Source: Paraferrimonas sp. SM1919 (GTDB lineage Bacteria; Pseudomonadota; Gammaproteobacteria; Enterobacterales; Shewanellaceae). Taken from it: DNA of 64,000 nucleotides. Positions within the stretch are counted from its first letter, which is position 1. Every line of letters begins with the position of its first letter. The translations under genes were made by a program, and so were the position numbers. Positions 33,398-42,865 of the stretch are shown one piece after another. The stretch is taken from positions 1 through 64,000 of the forward strand of contig NZ_WINH01000006.1 in assembly GCF_010993985.1 (NCBI RefSeq). Direction: 5' to 3'. The notes under the pieces were generated by a model. It did no database searches. It saw only the letters and a list, made by a program, of their open reading frames with translations, and had not been told where the DNA came from.

Positions 33398-33580
33398 GGT
33401 ACATACAATGGAGATAACTCACCACTAGCTGAAGAGATTACCGCTGTATTTACCGCAATGGTTTCATAATTGGGTTATCAAAAGATAATATTCCTAAACT
33501 AACAAAAAGGTATTTTTATACCTTAGCTGCAGCAAACCCTGATACAATTTATCTAATCAATAAATATCAAGAAAACTAAC
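33398..33580. other. Intergenic region with a possible gene remnant
   Basis: Immediately after the MITE-like element, an open frame on the plus strand reads GTYNGDNSPLAEEITAVFTA followed by MVS and a TAA stop (33398-33466). It could be the 3' tail of a gene cut off by the insertion, or chance. Further on is a hairpin AAGGTA/TACCTT. The promoter of the FUSC gene should lie here. Confidence 0.4.
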
Positions 33581-35614
33581 GTGTTACGCCAATACTTAGA
33601 TCAACGTTCTATCGTCACTAGCCTAGCTTTTTTAGTAGGCTCGCTGCCCTTTTTCTATATCGAACAGGCACACATAGGTGTGGGCGTCGCCCTAGGGGTG
33701 ATCAGCAGTTGGTTTAGCGACTCGGCGACGATCAACCGCCATCGTATTAATGACTGGCTAATATCCTTGTTACTTTTTTGTGCTACCAGTGTTTGGGTAA
33801 TTTATAGCTCTAACAACATTTGGTTATTAGGATTCTCTTTCCCTATTGTGAGTTTTCTCCTGCTTTATTTGGCTCAACTTGGGCCTCGAATGGGGGCCAT
33901 CGGTTTCGCCAGTGTTACCATTGGTATCTATACCTTATTAATGGAATATAGCTTAGGGGAAAATTATGCTATCACTGCCTATCTATTACTCGGCTGGTTA
34001 AGTTTTGGTATTTGTCATACGATTGCCAGTGCCATATTACCCAATCAATCTGAAAGGGATTTATTAGCCGAACTCTACAGTGAATTAGCCGATAAAGTGC
34101 GTACTCACTCGCAAGCTCTTGTGAGCTATAAAATTAATGAAAGAGAGCAATTTATCGAAACAGCGAGTGAACGTAACAGGCTCATTAGCCGCATTCGCAC
34201 CCTTAGAGCAAGATTAGAAGAGCAACTACGCTCTGGTGATGCGAATCAGCGTCACTCTTTAATGTTGCAAAGACTAAAAATTGCCGAACACCTTACCAGA
34301 CAGTCAAGGTTGCTTAATTTGATGCTCAGTAATGGCATTCGTGTGGATTGTCACAACTGGTTATTAGAAGTAAACCTAATTAGTCATAAGTTCAGTAATG
34401 CTATCGAAGCATCCATCGATTTACGCCCAGATAGCGCCTTAGGTTTAAGGGAGATTGACTTCAATAAAATCAAAATTGAGCAATTGCCTAACCGCTACCA
34501 GCAAGAGGGCCAGCAAGTAATCGCTTACCTAAAAACATTAAGGGCAATGTTCAAAAAATTAAAGACTATAGAAAGTCCCATGCCTGCTACCAGTTTTAAA
34601 CAAAACCCCTTAGAAGCGCAACAGAAGCAATTATGGCGTAACTCATTAATGAGTAAAGGGGCATTAAAATCATCCCATTTTAGGCATGCTCTACGCGCCA
34701 GCATTTGTATTGCTGTGGGTTTTATTATGACTCAGGCATTAACGATAGAATATGGGGTATGGGCAATGATGACGAGTTTATTCGTATTAAAACCGAATGT
34801 TTCTATGACTTGGCGTCGATTGATCGACCGATTAGTTGGTACCTTATTAGGCCTAGCGGCCTTCGGGTTACTATCTCATTTTAACGTTCAACAAAATATA
34901 TTAATCGGCTGTTATATTATTGGTGCATATGGTTTCTTTCGTTATGCCAGCCGCCAATATGCAATCTCGGTTTTCTTTATTACTTTATTAGTTTTTTGCG
35001 CCTTCTCCATTATGGGAGAAAATAATCCGTTATTATTACCCAGACTTGAGAACACTTTGCTAGGGGTGGCTTTACCAGCGCTGACGGTATTATTGATTAG
35101 CCCGAACTGGCAAAAAGACCAATTTAATCAGCTCTTCAAACAAGCAACAGCAAAATACCTCAGTTATTTACAAGCCCTGCAAAATGATGCGCTAACCCCG
35201 GAGCAAATATCAGAAAGCCTTTATCAGGCGGTACTCGCTGATAATGAATTGTTCAATAGCTGGCAAAGTTACTTAAACGAACCTAAACGTTCGGTTAAGC
35301 GTTCTGAAGGAATGCTCATCTGCGCTAGGCGAAGCGCTGCAATTTTGAGACTGCTTACAGGCTTAGAAAAATTTAGAAATAATGACCCCCTAAGCGCATC
35401 GCAAAAACAATTAATCAATCAAATTGAACAAGCGATGTTATGGCTAAACGATAAGGCTCAAGATAAAGAAGCGCTCCCCAATCCTAAGCACCATAGTGGC
35501 ATGCATTTAAGTTTAGATAAAGAAATTCAATCCTTAGCCATCAGCCCATCTTTAGATGCACAATTGACCTTGTTACTGGCTGAATTAGAAGGCTTTAAAA
35601 AGCTATGGAAATAG
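33581..35614 (+). CDS. FUSC family inner-membrane protein (YccS/YhfK-like)
   Basis: A 677-residue protein with two sets of membrane helices (about 10-150 and 365-505) separated by a cytoplasmic region of roughly 200 residues rich in helix (ELYSELADKVRTHSQALV, RIRTLRARLEEQLRSG). This is the YccS type of the fusaric-acid-resistance-like family (FUSC). The second half carries GVWAMMTSLFVLKPNVSMTW and RLIDRLVGTLLGL, typical FUSC sequence. These proteins are presumed exporters; no substrate can be inferred. The start is a GTG with only a weak RBS. Confidence 0.85.
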   Translation: MLRQYLDQRSIVTSLAFLVGSLPFFYIEQAHIGVGVALGVISSWFSDSATINRHRINDWLISLLLFCATSVWVIYSSNNIWLLGFSFPIVSFLLLYLAQLGPRMGAIGFASVTIGIYTLLMEYSLGENYAITAYLLLGWLSFGICHTIASAILPNQSERDLLAELYSELADKVRTHSQALVSYKINEREQFIETASERNRLISRIRTLRARLEEQLRSGDANQRHSLMLQRLKIAEHLTRQSRLLNLMLSNGIRVDCHNWLLEVNLISHKFSNAIEASIDLRPDSALGLREIDFNKIKIEQLPNRYQQEGQQVIAYLKTLRAMFKKLKTIESPMPATSFKQNPLEAQQKQLWRNSLMSKGALKSSHFRHALRASICIAVGFIMTQALTIEYGVWAMMTSLFVLKPNVSMTWRRLIDRLVGTLLGLAAFGLLSHFNVQQNILIGCYIIGAYGFFRYASRQYAISVFFITLLVFCAFSIMGENNPLLLPRLENTLLGVALPALTVLLISPNWQKDQFNQLFKQATAKYLSYLQALQNDALTPEQISESLYQAVLADNELFNSWQSYLNEPKRSVKRSEGMLICARRSAAILRLLTGLEKFRNNDPLSASQKQLINQIEQAMLWLNDKAQDKEALPNPKHHSGMHLSLDKEIQSLAISPSLDAQLTLLLAELEGFKKLWK

Positions 35615-35688
35615 TATAAAACCTAACCAAACAGTGTTAAACTACAGCTAACTACTTGTTAAATAACGGAACTATTAAGGGGTTAACT

Positions 35689-36636
35689 ATGAGTGACTTA
35701 TTAACTAAAAGCAGCAAGGAAAGGATCAAAGAAGCCAACCAAAACGCCACAAATACCTCCAAAATGGCGATTAAAGTCATTGCCGGGGTTGTCGCTCTCG
35801 TGCTGGTTAGTTCTACCTTTTATACCATTGAAGAAGGCCACATTGGTGTGGTTAAAACCTTTGGTGAAGCAAAAGAACAGGTTAACCCTGGCCTGCATTT
35901 CAAAATTCCATTTGTACATCAAGTAGAAGAAATTGAAGTCCGTACTCGCAAAACTCTAGAAAAATTGCCTGCCGCCTCTAAAGAGCAGATGCCATTAACC
36001 GTAGAGGTTTCCTTAAACTGGACGGTCAATAAAGCTCAGGCGTTAGATTTATTTAAAGCTTACGGTGGTTTAGCCCAATTTGAAGATCGCATTATTAACC
36101 CTCGTTTGCGCAGCGCCTCTAAAGATGCCATGGCTAAATACACCACCGAGCATTTGGTGGTTAATCGTAGTCGTGCCATTAATGATATTGAATCAATGCT
36201 ACTAGAAGAAATGGCCGACTTCCCAGTAAGCATTGACTCGTTGCAAATTGAAAATATTGTACTGCCAGTCAAATACCTTCAATCGATTGAGGCCAAGCAA
36301 ACGGCTAAAAACTTGGCGGATGCGGAAAACCATAAGCTAGAGCAACAACGTTTACAGGCCCAGCAGCTTGTAAACACCGCCCAAGCACAACGTGACGCTC
36401 AAAAAGCCCAAGCGGACGGTATTGCCTACAAGATTAAAACCGAAGCCGAGGCAGAAGCAGCGGCTATCGAACTAAAAGGTAACGCGGAAGCTATCGCAAT
36501 GACAGTAAAAGCCAGAGCAATCGCTCGCTCTTCAACCTTAGTCGAATATGAAAAGGCCATGAAGTGGAACGGCCAAATGCCAACTACCGTTATGGGTAAC
36601 GGCGTTGATGTGCTGTGGAATGTCAAATCACAATAA
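35689..36636 (+). CDS. SPFH/prohibitin family membrane protein
   Basis: A 315-residue protein with one N-terminal membrane helix (about 27-48), an SPFH domain (GHIGVVKTFGEAKEQVNPGLHFKIPF onwards) and a long Ala/Glu/Gln coiled-coil tail (about 205-275). It resembles HflC and stomatin-like scaffold proteins that form ring-shaped membrane cages. The ATG at 35689 has AAGGGG 8 bases ahead; the upstream ATG at 35656 lacks an RBS. No HflK, HflX or NfeD partner is adjacent. The function is unknown. Confidence 0.85.
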   Translation: MSDLLTKSSKERIKEANQNATNTSKMAIKVIAGVVALVLVSSTFYTIEEGHIGVVKTFGEAKEQVNPGLHFKIPFVHQVEEIEVRTRKTLEKLPAASKEQMPLTVEVSLNWTVNKAQALDLFKAYGGLAQFEDRIINPRLRSASKDAMAKYTTEHLVVNRSRAINDIESMLLEEMADFPVSIDSLQIENIVLPVKYLQSIEAKQTAKNLADAENHKLEQQRLQAQQLVNTAQAQRDAQKAQADGIAYKIKTEAEAEAAAIELKGNAEAIAMTVKARAIARSSTLVEYEKAMKWNGQMPTTVMGNGVDVLWNVKSQ

Positions 36637-36656
36637 GTGAGTTATTGCCATAAATT

Positions 36657-36690
36657 ACGGATTACCGATTTTCACTATTCGGTAATCCGT
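36657..36690. terminator. Perfect 12-bp inverted repeat after the SPFH gene
   Basis: ACGGATTACCGA/TCGGTAATCCGT around a 10-base loop, 20 bases after the stop. There is no strong T run, so it may be a terminator, an RNA-stabilising hairpin or a protein site. Confidence 0.5.
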
Positions 36691-36781
36691 CGTCTGTTTT
36701 CTAGCTTATCGAAGCCGAAGGCGCCCTGAAACGAAGTGCTCCCACCGTCACCAAGTGACGCCCCCTAAGGTAAATACATTG

Positions 36782-38008
36782 CTATAATTTACCCGCTAGC
36801 TTGTGCATTTCTGCACCTGCTTGCAAAAAGCCACCAACAGCAAATAGCTCAGTAGAATTAAAGTTGGTACCCTGCGGATCTTTACCAACTTCTTGCACAT
36901 AACCAATCATCCCATCACTATGAATAGAACCAACTAAAGCATCCCAACCACGACTAATGTTATCTTGATATTGCGGCAATTCAAGCAGGCCATTATTTAC
37001 CCCCCACGCCATACCATAGACAAAAAATGCCGTACCTGAAGTTTCCGGATTAGTAAACTTGGCAGGGTCTAACAAGCTTGAAGGCCAGAAACCGTCTTTA
37101 CGTTGAATGCCCGCAAGACGCTTAGCCATTTTTTGGAAAATGTCGATTAGGTATGGACGCGTTTTATGATCTTCCGGCAAAAATTGCAGCATACGAGCGA
37201 TACCCGCAAATACCCAGCCGTTACCCCGTGACCAATAAACGCCTTCCCCATTGGGTTCTTTCATTTCAAAATAACGTGAATCACGGAAGTATAGGCTATC
37301 TTCTTCATTCCATAGGAAGTCGGTAGTTGCCCAGAATTCTTTCATACCATAGTCTAGGTATTTGTTGTCACCGGTTACTTGTGCCAGTTGTAACCATGCT
37401 GGTGGTGCCATGTAGATTGCATCAGCCCAACACCAACGATCAGCACAACCATAACCAAGGTCAGTCATCCAATCCCATTGGGGGAAAGTTAATGGGTTAT
37501 CTGGGTTTTCGACAATAATCTTGTCAAACTTAGCGCGTACGGTTGCGAGCTTATCCTCACCACCTTCTAGGGTGTATAAATCCATGTATGATTGAGATAC
37601 GGCTTGATCATCAGCATGCTTTGGACGGTGAGCAATATCCCACTGATTGCCTTTGCCAATTTCTTTCATGAAAGCATAGTATTTCGACTCAGTAGGGTTT
37701 TCTTGCATTTTTACCCAGTGCATCATACCCACATACATGGCAGCTTTAATCCAACCCTTTGGATCATAATCAAACTTAATATCATCATCGGTTTTGCCAA
37801 TGAAGTAGTTTTTGTTGTTAGCTAGCATCCAATCAGCATTGGCTTGCATGACTTTAGCTATTTCAACCTGATCGAGCGCACTAGAGAAAGGGCCCCTTTC
37901 TGCTATTGCATATTTTACTGATTCTGTTTGTTGCGCGTCGTCGGCTGCACACCCACTTAAACCCAAAGCTGAAGTTATTAAAATTGCTGTCGTTAGTTTA
38001 TGTAACAT
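36782..38008 (-). CDS. GH105-like unsaturated glycuronyl hydrolase lipoprotein
   Basis: A 408-residue protein with a lipoprotein signal ending LSGCAAD. The six-hairpin alpha/alpha fold of GH88/GH105 is recognisable by CADRWCWADAIYMAPPAWL (catalytic Asp) and YWSRGNGWVFAGIARML (substrate loop), both close to the B. subtilis YteR pattern. GH105 enzymes cleave the unsaturated uronate left at the end of polysaccharide lyase products such as rhamnogalacturonan or ulvan. The ATG at 38008 is preferred over 38020, whose upstream AGG is too close. It is near the sulfatase but separated by the FUSC and SPFH genes. Confidence 0.85.
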   Translation of the reverse strand: MLHKLTTAILITSALGLSGCAADDAQQTESVKYAIAERGPFSSALDQVEIAKVMQANADWMLANNKNYFIGKTDDDIKFDYDPKGWIKAAMYVGMMHWVKMQENPTESKYYAFMKEIGKGNQWDIAHRPKHADDQAVSQSYMDLYTLEGGEDKLATVRAKFDKIIVENPDNPLTFPQWDWMTDLGYGCADRWCWADAIYMAPPAWLQLAQVTGDNKYLDYGMKEFWATTDFLWNEEDSLYFRDSRYFEMKEPNGEGVYWSRGNGWVFAGIARMLQFLPEDHKTRPYLIDIFQKMAKRLAGIQRKDGFWPSSLLDPAKFTNPETSGTAFFVYGMAWGVNNGLLELPQYQDNISRGWDALVGSIHSDGMIGYVQEVGKDPQGTNFNSTELFAVGGFLQAGAEMHKLAGKL

Positions 38009-38121
38009 CTTTAAAAACATCCTGTTTTCATTTTTTTAATAAACTTAAGCTAACATGGGTAAAGACTATTGATAAATCTAACCCACAGATTAGTTAAAAT
38101 ATGAAACAAACTCAGATACAA

Positions 38122-38152
38122 AAAAAGCCAAGTATATTCACTATACTTGGCC
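38122..38152 (-). terminator. Terminator of gnd
   Basis: Stem GCCAAGTATA/TATACTTGGC with a 5-base loop, followed on the minus strand by TTTTTT. Confidence 0.92.
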
Positions 38153-38180
38153 TCATTTAATACCTTGCTATGACAAATTT

Positions 38181-39698
38181 TTAAATTTTGACAATAGAGC
38201 GATCACCACTCCAAAGTACATGGTACTTGTCATTCCCTACAACATCGGTACGTTCGAAAGTGTGGGCACCAAAGAAGTCGCGCTGTCCTTGTAATAAATT
38301 AGCAGGCAAAACTTCTAGACGGTATGAATCATAGTAACTCAATGCTGAACTAATGGCACCGCATGGGATCCCAACAAGGGCACCCTTGGCAACAATTTGA
38401 CGCCATGAGTTTTGGAAACGATTAACTTGCTCTGCAAAATAAGGGGCAACCAGAAGATTTTTCAAATCTGGATTTTCTTGATACGCTTCAGTAATTGATT
38501 GTAAGAAACCGGCACGAATAATACAGCCAGCACGCCATATTTTAGCAATCTCAGCAAAATCTAAGTTCCAACCATTTTCTTTTGCTGCCATGTCCATCAA
38601 GTGGAAACCTTGAGCATAGGCACACACTTTAGCGCTGTATAAAGCTTGCTCCAATTGCCCAATAAACTCAATTTGTTCTAGCTCTACCTTATTGGCAGGG
38701 CCTTGTAATACTTTAGATGCCTCAATACGCTCGTCTTTCAAGCTTGAAAGGCCACGGGCAAATACCGCTGCCGCAATCGATGGCGCCGGAGCCCCCACCT
38801 GCAGTGAACTTACCGCTGTCCATAAGCCTGTGCCTTTTTGGCCAGCCTTATCGACAATAATGTCGACTAACGGTTGATTGTTTTCAGGTTCAACTTGATC
38901 CAGCACTTCCGCACTGATACCAATTAGGTAGCTGTTTAATGGACCTTGATCCCACAGTCGGAATACGTCGGCAATTTGTGCTGGGGTCATATCCAAAGCG
39001 CTACGCATTAAATGGTAGGCTTCACAAATCAGCTGCATATCCGCATATTCAATACCATTGTGTACCATTTTCACATAGTGGCCCGCACCGCCATCACCAA
39101 TATAAGTGGCACAAGCCTCGCCTTCCTTGACAGGGTTTCCAGGTTCAAATCGCTCAATTGGTTTACCCGTTTTTGGATCTACTTTGGCTGCAATGGCATG
39201 GAAGATTGGCTCTAATTGATGCCAAGCTTCTTTTGGACCCGATGGCATTAAAGAAGGTCCAAAACGGGCACCAACTTCTCCGCCAGATACGGCCGTTGAA
39301 AAGAAATTGAACTTTTCTTTGTATCTATCTTCACGCTCTTTAGTATCAGTCCAGAGGCTATTACCGGTATCAACCACAATATCTTGACGATTCAAACCTG
39401 CAGCCATTAATTGCTCACAAACCGCATCGACGGGTGCGCCCGCTGGAATTGATAAAATAATTGTTCGTGGCTGAGGTAATTGCTCGAGAAGCTCTTTGAA
39501 GTCAGTACATGGAAATATACGTTGAGGCTTATCACCACGTTCAAGTGCATCTTGATTGATCAAGTGTTCAGTCTTTTTTGAATCTAGGTCAAATGCATAA
39601 ACTTGATAGCCATTATCTGCCAAATTTAGCGATAGGCTACCACCCATAACACCTAAACCAATAAAACCAATTCGACGATCATTCGAAGGGGAAGACAT
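38181..39698 (-). CDS. gnd: 6-phosphogluconate dehydrogenase (decarboxylating)
   Basis: A 505-residue enzyme of the pentose phosphate pathway that makes ribulose-5-phosphate, CO2 and NADPH. The NADP motif is GFIGLGVMGGSLSLNLADNG; substrate-binding sequence is SGGEVGARFGPSLMPSG, and the catalytic lysine and asparagine are in GAGHYVKMVHNGIEYADMQ. The C-terminal all-helical domain is complete (GQRDFFGAHTFERTD). It is longer than E. coli Gnd (468), as is usual in Shewanella. A single-gene unit with its own terminator. Confidence 0.97.
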   Translation of the reverse strand: MSSPSNDRRIGFIGLGVMGGSLSLNLADNGYQVYAFDLDSKKTEHLINQDALERGDKPQRIFPCTDFKELLEQLPQPRTIILSIPAGAPVDAVCEQLMAAGLNRQDIVVDTGNSLWTDTKEREDRYKEKFNFFSTAVSGGEVGARFGPSLMPSGPKEAWHQLEPIFHAIAAKVDPKTGKPIERFEPGNPVKEGEACATYIGDGGAGHYVKMVHNGIEYADMQLICEAYHLMRSALDMTPAQIADVFRLWDQGPLNSYLIGISAEVLDQVEPENNQPLVDIIVDKAGQKGTGLWTAVSSLQVGAPAPSIAAAVFARGLSSLKDERIEASKVLQGPANKVELEQIEFIGQLEQALYSAKVCAYAQGFHLMDMAAKENGWNLDFAEIAKIWRAGCIIRAGFLQSITEAYQENPDLKNLLVAPYFAEQVNRFQNSWRQIVAKGALVGIPCGAISSALSYYDSYRLEVLPANLLQGQRDFFGAHTFERTDVVGNDKYHVLWSGDRSIVKI

Positions 39699-39815
39699 AT
39701 ACCATTCCTAACACATTAAGGGCAAAAAAACGGGCAGATCATACACAAAAGCGCTGCATTTTGCGAAATTTTATTGAGCTCACCCACAAAATTAAAAGCA
39801 TGTTATAAATTAAAC

Positions 39816-40781
39816 TTATGCACGCTCGATATTGAAACTGATTACCTCACTAATATGGTGTTTATTCAGTGCTAGCATCAATAACCTATCCACCCCTAAA
39901 GCGACACCCGCACAATCGGGAAACCCATCTGCTAAAGCGGCAATTAAATATTGGTCAATAGGTAACTGAGTTAAACCAGCCTGTTGTCGTTTTATATTAT
40001 CGTTCTCAAACCTCGCCAATTGCTCCTTAGCATCTGTCAATTCGTCAAAGCCATTAGCCAGTTCGACTCCCTTAAAATAAACCTCAAAGCGTTTTGCCAC
40101 CCTATCGTCCAAACGGTCAATTTTAGCTAACGCAGCTTGTGACGCTGGAAAATCATAAATAAAGCAGGGTCTGATTTGGGCTATTTGGGGTTCAATGCAT
40201 TGACTAAATAATAATTGCAATAACGTATCCTTATCCTCCTCAATTGCCGCGATATCGGCAAAACCTAGAGAACTTGAGAGCTGCTTTAACTGCGCCAATG
40301 TTGCCTCTAAAGGATCCAGTTGCAAATGCTCAATAAAGGCCTGTTGATAACTCAGACTGTCCACCCTATCACAACCTAAAACCAACTGCAGTAACTCAGC
40401 CATTTCCGCCATTAACTGCTTATCATTAAATCCTGGTCTATACCATTCCAGCATAGTGAACTCAGGATTATGGAAACGACCATTTTCTTCATTGCGAAAC
40501 GCTTTACAGATTTGATAAATCGGACCAGAACCCGCTGCCAATAGCCGTTTCATGTGAAATTCTGGTGATGTCTGCAAATATAATGTCTTACCATGAGGGT
40601 AACCTGGAGCAACCATCTGACTTGTAAATGGATGGAGGTGCAAATCGGTTATTGAGTGTTGGGAGAAGGCGGGAGTATCTACTTCAAGGACCCCTTTGCT
40701 CAAAAAAAATTGCCTAATTTTTTGAATTATTTCACTGCGTGCATGTAAAGTTTTAATATCAACACTGGGTTGCCAATTCAT
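39816..40781 (-). CDS. epmA: EF-P--(R)-beta-lysine ligase
   Basis: A 321-residue lysyl-tRNA synthetase paralogue (class II core only, no anticodon domain). It attaches (R)-beta-lysine to EF-P Lys34. Class II motifs are visible: motif 2 [22 protein letters not shown] and motif 3 [14 protein letters not shown] near the end. Length is typical (about 325). It is downstream of efp with a terminator between them. Confidence 0.95.
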   Translation of the reverse strand: MNWQPSVDIKTLHARSEIIQKIRQFFLSKGVLEVDTPAFSQHSITDLHLHPFTSQMVAPGYPHGKTLYLQTSPEFHMKRLLAAGSGPIYQICKAFRNEENGRFHNPEFTMLEWYRPGFNDKQLMAEMAELLQLVLGCDRVDSLSYQQAFIEHLQLDPLEATLAQLKQLSSSLGFADIAAIEEDKDTLLQLLFSQCIEPQIAQIRPCFIYDFPASQAALAKIDRLDDRVAKRFEVYFKGVELANGFDELTDAKEQLARFENDNIKRQQAGLTQLPIDQYLIAALADGFPDCAGVALGVDRLLMLALNKHHISEVISFNIERA

Positions 40782-40803
40782 AGCGAGTTAATCCTGTTAG
40801 ATA

Positions 40804-40830
40804 AAAAAACGGAGCCCTATTGGCTCCGCT
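40804..40830 (-). terminator. Terminator of efp
   Basis: Stem CGGAGCC/GGCTCCG with loop CTATT, followed on the minus strand by TTTTTTT. It lies between efp and epmA. Confidence 0.9.
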
Positions 40831-40858
40831 TAGTAATGTACCAAGAACCTAATTTAAA

Positions 40859-41428
40859 TTACTTACGCACACGTTCTACGTACTCACCAGTACGCGTATC
40901 CACTTTAACCACTTCACCGATAGCAATAAATAGTGGCACACGCACAACAGCTCCAGTAGCTAATGTTGCTGGCTTGCCACCAGTACCCTGGGTATCACCT
41001 TTTAGACCTGGATCGGTTTCAGTCACTTCTAATTCAACAAAGTTTGGTGGGGTCACTGAAATTGGGTTATCATTCCAAGTGGTGATAGTACAAACATCTT
41101 GTTCAACAAGCCACTTATCCATGTCGCCAATGGCTTTAGAATCGGCGGCCACTTGCTCGAAAGTGTTGTTGTCCATAAAGTGCCAAAATTCACCATCGTT
41201 GTATAGATAGGCAAGTTCGGTATCCATGACATCAGCGCGCTCTAGGCTGTCACCAGATTTAAAAGTTTTTTCTAGTACTTTACCTGAAATAAGCTTACGG
41301 ATCTTAACACGGTTAAATGCTTGGCCTTTACCCGGTTTGACATATTCATTTTCGAGGATGTTGCAAGGCTCACCGTCGATCATTACTTTCAGACCAGCCT
41401 TAAATTCATTTGTACTAACAGAAGCCAT
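40859..41428 (-). CDS. efp: Elongation factor P
   Basis: A 189-residue three-domain beta-barrel protein that relieves ribosomes stalled at consecutive prolines. Lys34 in [13 protein letters not shown] is the modified residue. The N-terminal KOW-like domain, an OB fold and the C-terminal OB fold ending [14 protein letters not shown] are all present. Both modifying enzymes flank it: epmA downstream and epmB divergent. Confidence 0.98.
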   Translation of the reverse strand: MASVSTNEFKAGLKVMIDGEPCNILENEYVKPGKGQAFNRVKIRKLISGKVLEKTFKSGDSLERADVMDTELAYLYNDGEFWHFMDNNTFEQVAADSKAIGDMDKWLVEQDVCTITTWNDNPISVTPPNFVELEVTETDPGLKGDTQGTGGKPATLATGAVVRVPLFIAIGEVVKVDTRTGEYVERVRK

Positions 41429-41468
41429 TTTCTCTTATCTCTAAATTACGTTATGAAACTACTCTAAA

Positions 41469-42470
41469 ATGATAACCCGAATTAGCGAAAATTTACACTC
41501 AGATTGGCAAAAAGAGTTAGCCCAAGTGGTTACATGCCCAGAAAAGTTATTAAAACTACTGGATATTAACCCTCAAAATTACCAACAACACTTACCAGCA
41601 AAGAAGCTATTTGCCGTTCGGGTACCAAGGCCTTTCATCGCCTTGATGGAGAAAGGCAACATTAATGATCCACTGTTGCAGCAAGTGCTCCCTCTAGCAG
41701 ATGAATTTACAGAAGTTGCTGGCTTTAGTTTAGACCCATTACAGGAGCATGATAGCGCCAGCCCGGGGCTTTTGCATAAATATGGTAATCGAGTGTTATT
41801 GATGCTTAGGGGCGGCTGTGCCATTAATTGTCGTTATTGCTTTAGAAGGCATTTTCCTTATCAAGATAATCAGCCCAATAGAGATAACCTTGAGCAAGCA
41901 ATCACTTATCTTAAACAAAATAACCAAATCAACGAAGTTATCCTCTCAGGTGGTGACCCTTTAATGGCAAAAGATGAGCATATTGAAAAATTATTAGCTC
42001 AATTAGAGCCCATAAAACACATCAATAAAATTCGTATCCACACTCGGTTACCCGTTTGCATTCCGCAACGGCTAACCCTTAGGTTAAAGGATATGCTGGA
42101 TAAATCGCGTTTACAGGCAAGCATAGTATTACATATTAATCACCCTAATGAGATTGGGGATGAACTGAAAAATAGGCTAATACCTTATCATCGTTCAACG
42201 ATTACCCTACTTAACCAAAGTGTATTGCTAAAGTCGATTAATGATAATGTTGAGGTATTGACTGAGTTATCAGAAAAGCTCTATCAAACTGGGGTGCTGC
42301 CATACTATTTGCATCTATTAGATAAAGTAAAAGGCGCTGCTCACTTCAATGTAGAACAGCAAGTAGGGATAGAATTGATCCAGCAATTACGGGCAAAGGT
42401 TGCTGGTTATCTGGTGCCAACTCTTGCCAAAGAAGAGGCTGGCCATCCAAGTAAAACCGCTATTTTTTAG
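41469..42470 (+). CDS. epmB: EF-P lysine 2,3-aminomutase
   Basis: A 333-residue radical SAM enzyme that converts L-lysine to (R)-beta-lysine for EF-P modification. The iron-sulfur motif C-x3-C-x2-C is in RGGCAINCRYCFRRHFPY (residues ~116-133). PLP-binding sequence lies near the C-terminus (LVPTLAKEEAGHPSKT). It is divergent from efp with only 40 bases between starts. Its 3' end overlaps the convergent zinc-ribbon gene by 11 bases. Confidence 0.96.
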   Translation: MITRISENLHSDWQKELAQVVTCPEKLLKLLDINPQNYQQHLPAKKLFAVRVPRPFIALMEKGNINDPLLQQVLPLADEFTEVAGFSLDPLQEHDSASPGLLHKYGNRVLLMLRGGCAINCRYCFRRHFPYQDNQPNRDNLEQAITYLKQNNQINEVILSGGDPLMAKDEHIEKLLAQLEPIKHINKIRIHTRLPVCIPQRLTLRLKDMLDKSRLQASIVLHINHPNEIGDELKNRLIPYHRSTITLLNQSVLLKSINDNVEVLTELSEKLYQTGVLPYYLHLLDKVKGAAHFNVEQQVGIELIQQLRAKVAGYLVPTLAKEEAGHPSKTAIF

Positions 42471-42759
42471 GGGGCTCGTCTACTACAGCAAGCTGATCCA
42501 TTAGATGCAATACAAACATCAGAATAGTCGCAATGATGGCAATGGGGTAGCTTATACTTGCCTCAAGCCATTGCCAATAACCGCAAGCGAGCATGATCAC
42601 CGCGAGATAAAACGCAGCACCTTTACCTAGCAATGCAATTTTTGAATTTTTCAGCCATGCGCCACAATGAGTGCACTTCATGTATCTTTGAGCACCATCT
42701 ACCTGATACTCTTCAAGTTTTGCCAATCTAACTAACTTGGCGCATTGGGGGCATTTCAT
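42460..42759 (-). CDS. Zinc-ribbon membrane protein of unknown function
   Basis: A 99-residue protein. It opens with a zinc ribbon (MKCPQC, then MKCTHCGAW, two C-x2-C pairs) and continues with two transmembrane helices (about 46-64 and 68-88). I do not recognise a named family. It converges on epmB and shares 11 bases with its 3' end. There is no obvious RBS, which weakens the call slightly, but the composition is clearly protein-like. Confidence 0.7.
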   Translation of the reverse strand: MKCPQCAKLVRLAKLEEYQVDGAQRYMKCTHCGAWLKNSKIALLGKGAAFYLAVIMLACGYWQWLEASISYPIAIIATILMFVLHLMDQLAVVDEPPKK

Positions 42760-42865
42760 ATATAAAAATTAATACCTTAGTTAAATAAAATGAGGTTATC
42801 TAATATTGCCTTTATGAAACCAAAAACTTATTGTTATAAGTGTGTAACTAAAGCAAGAGAACAGC

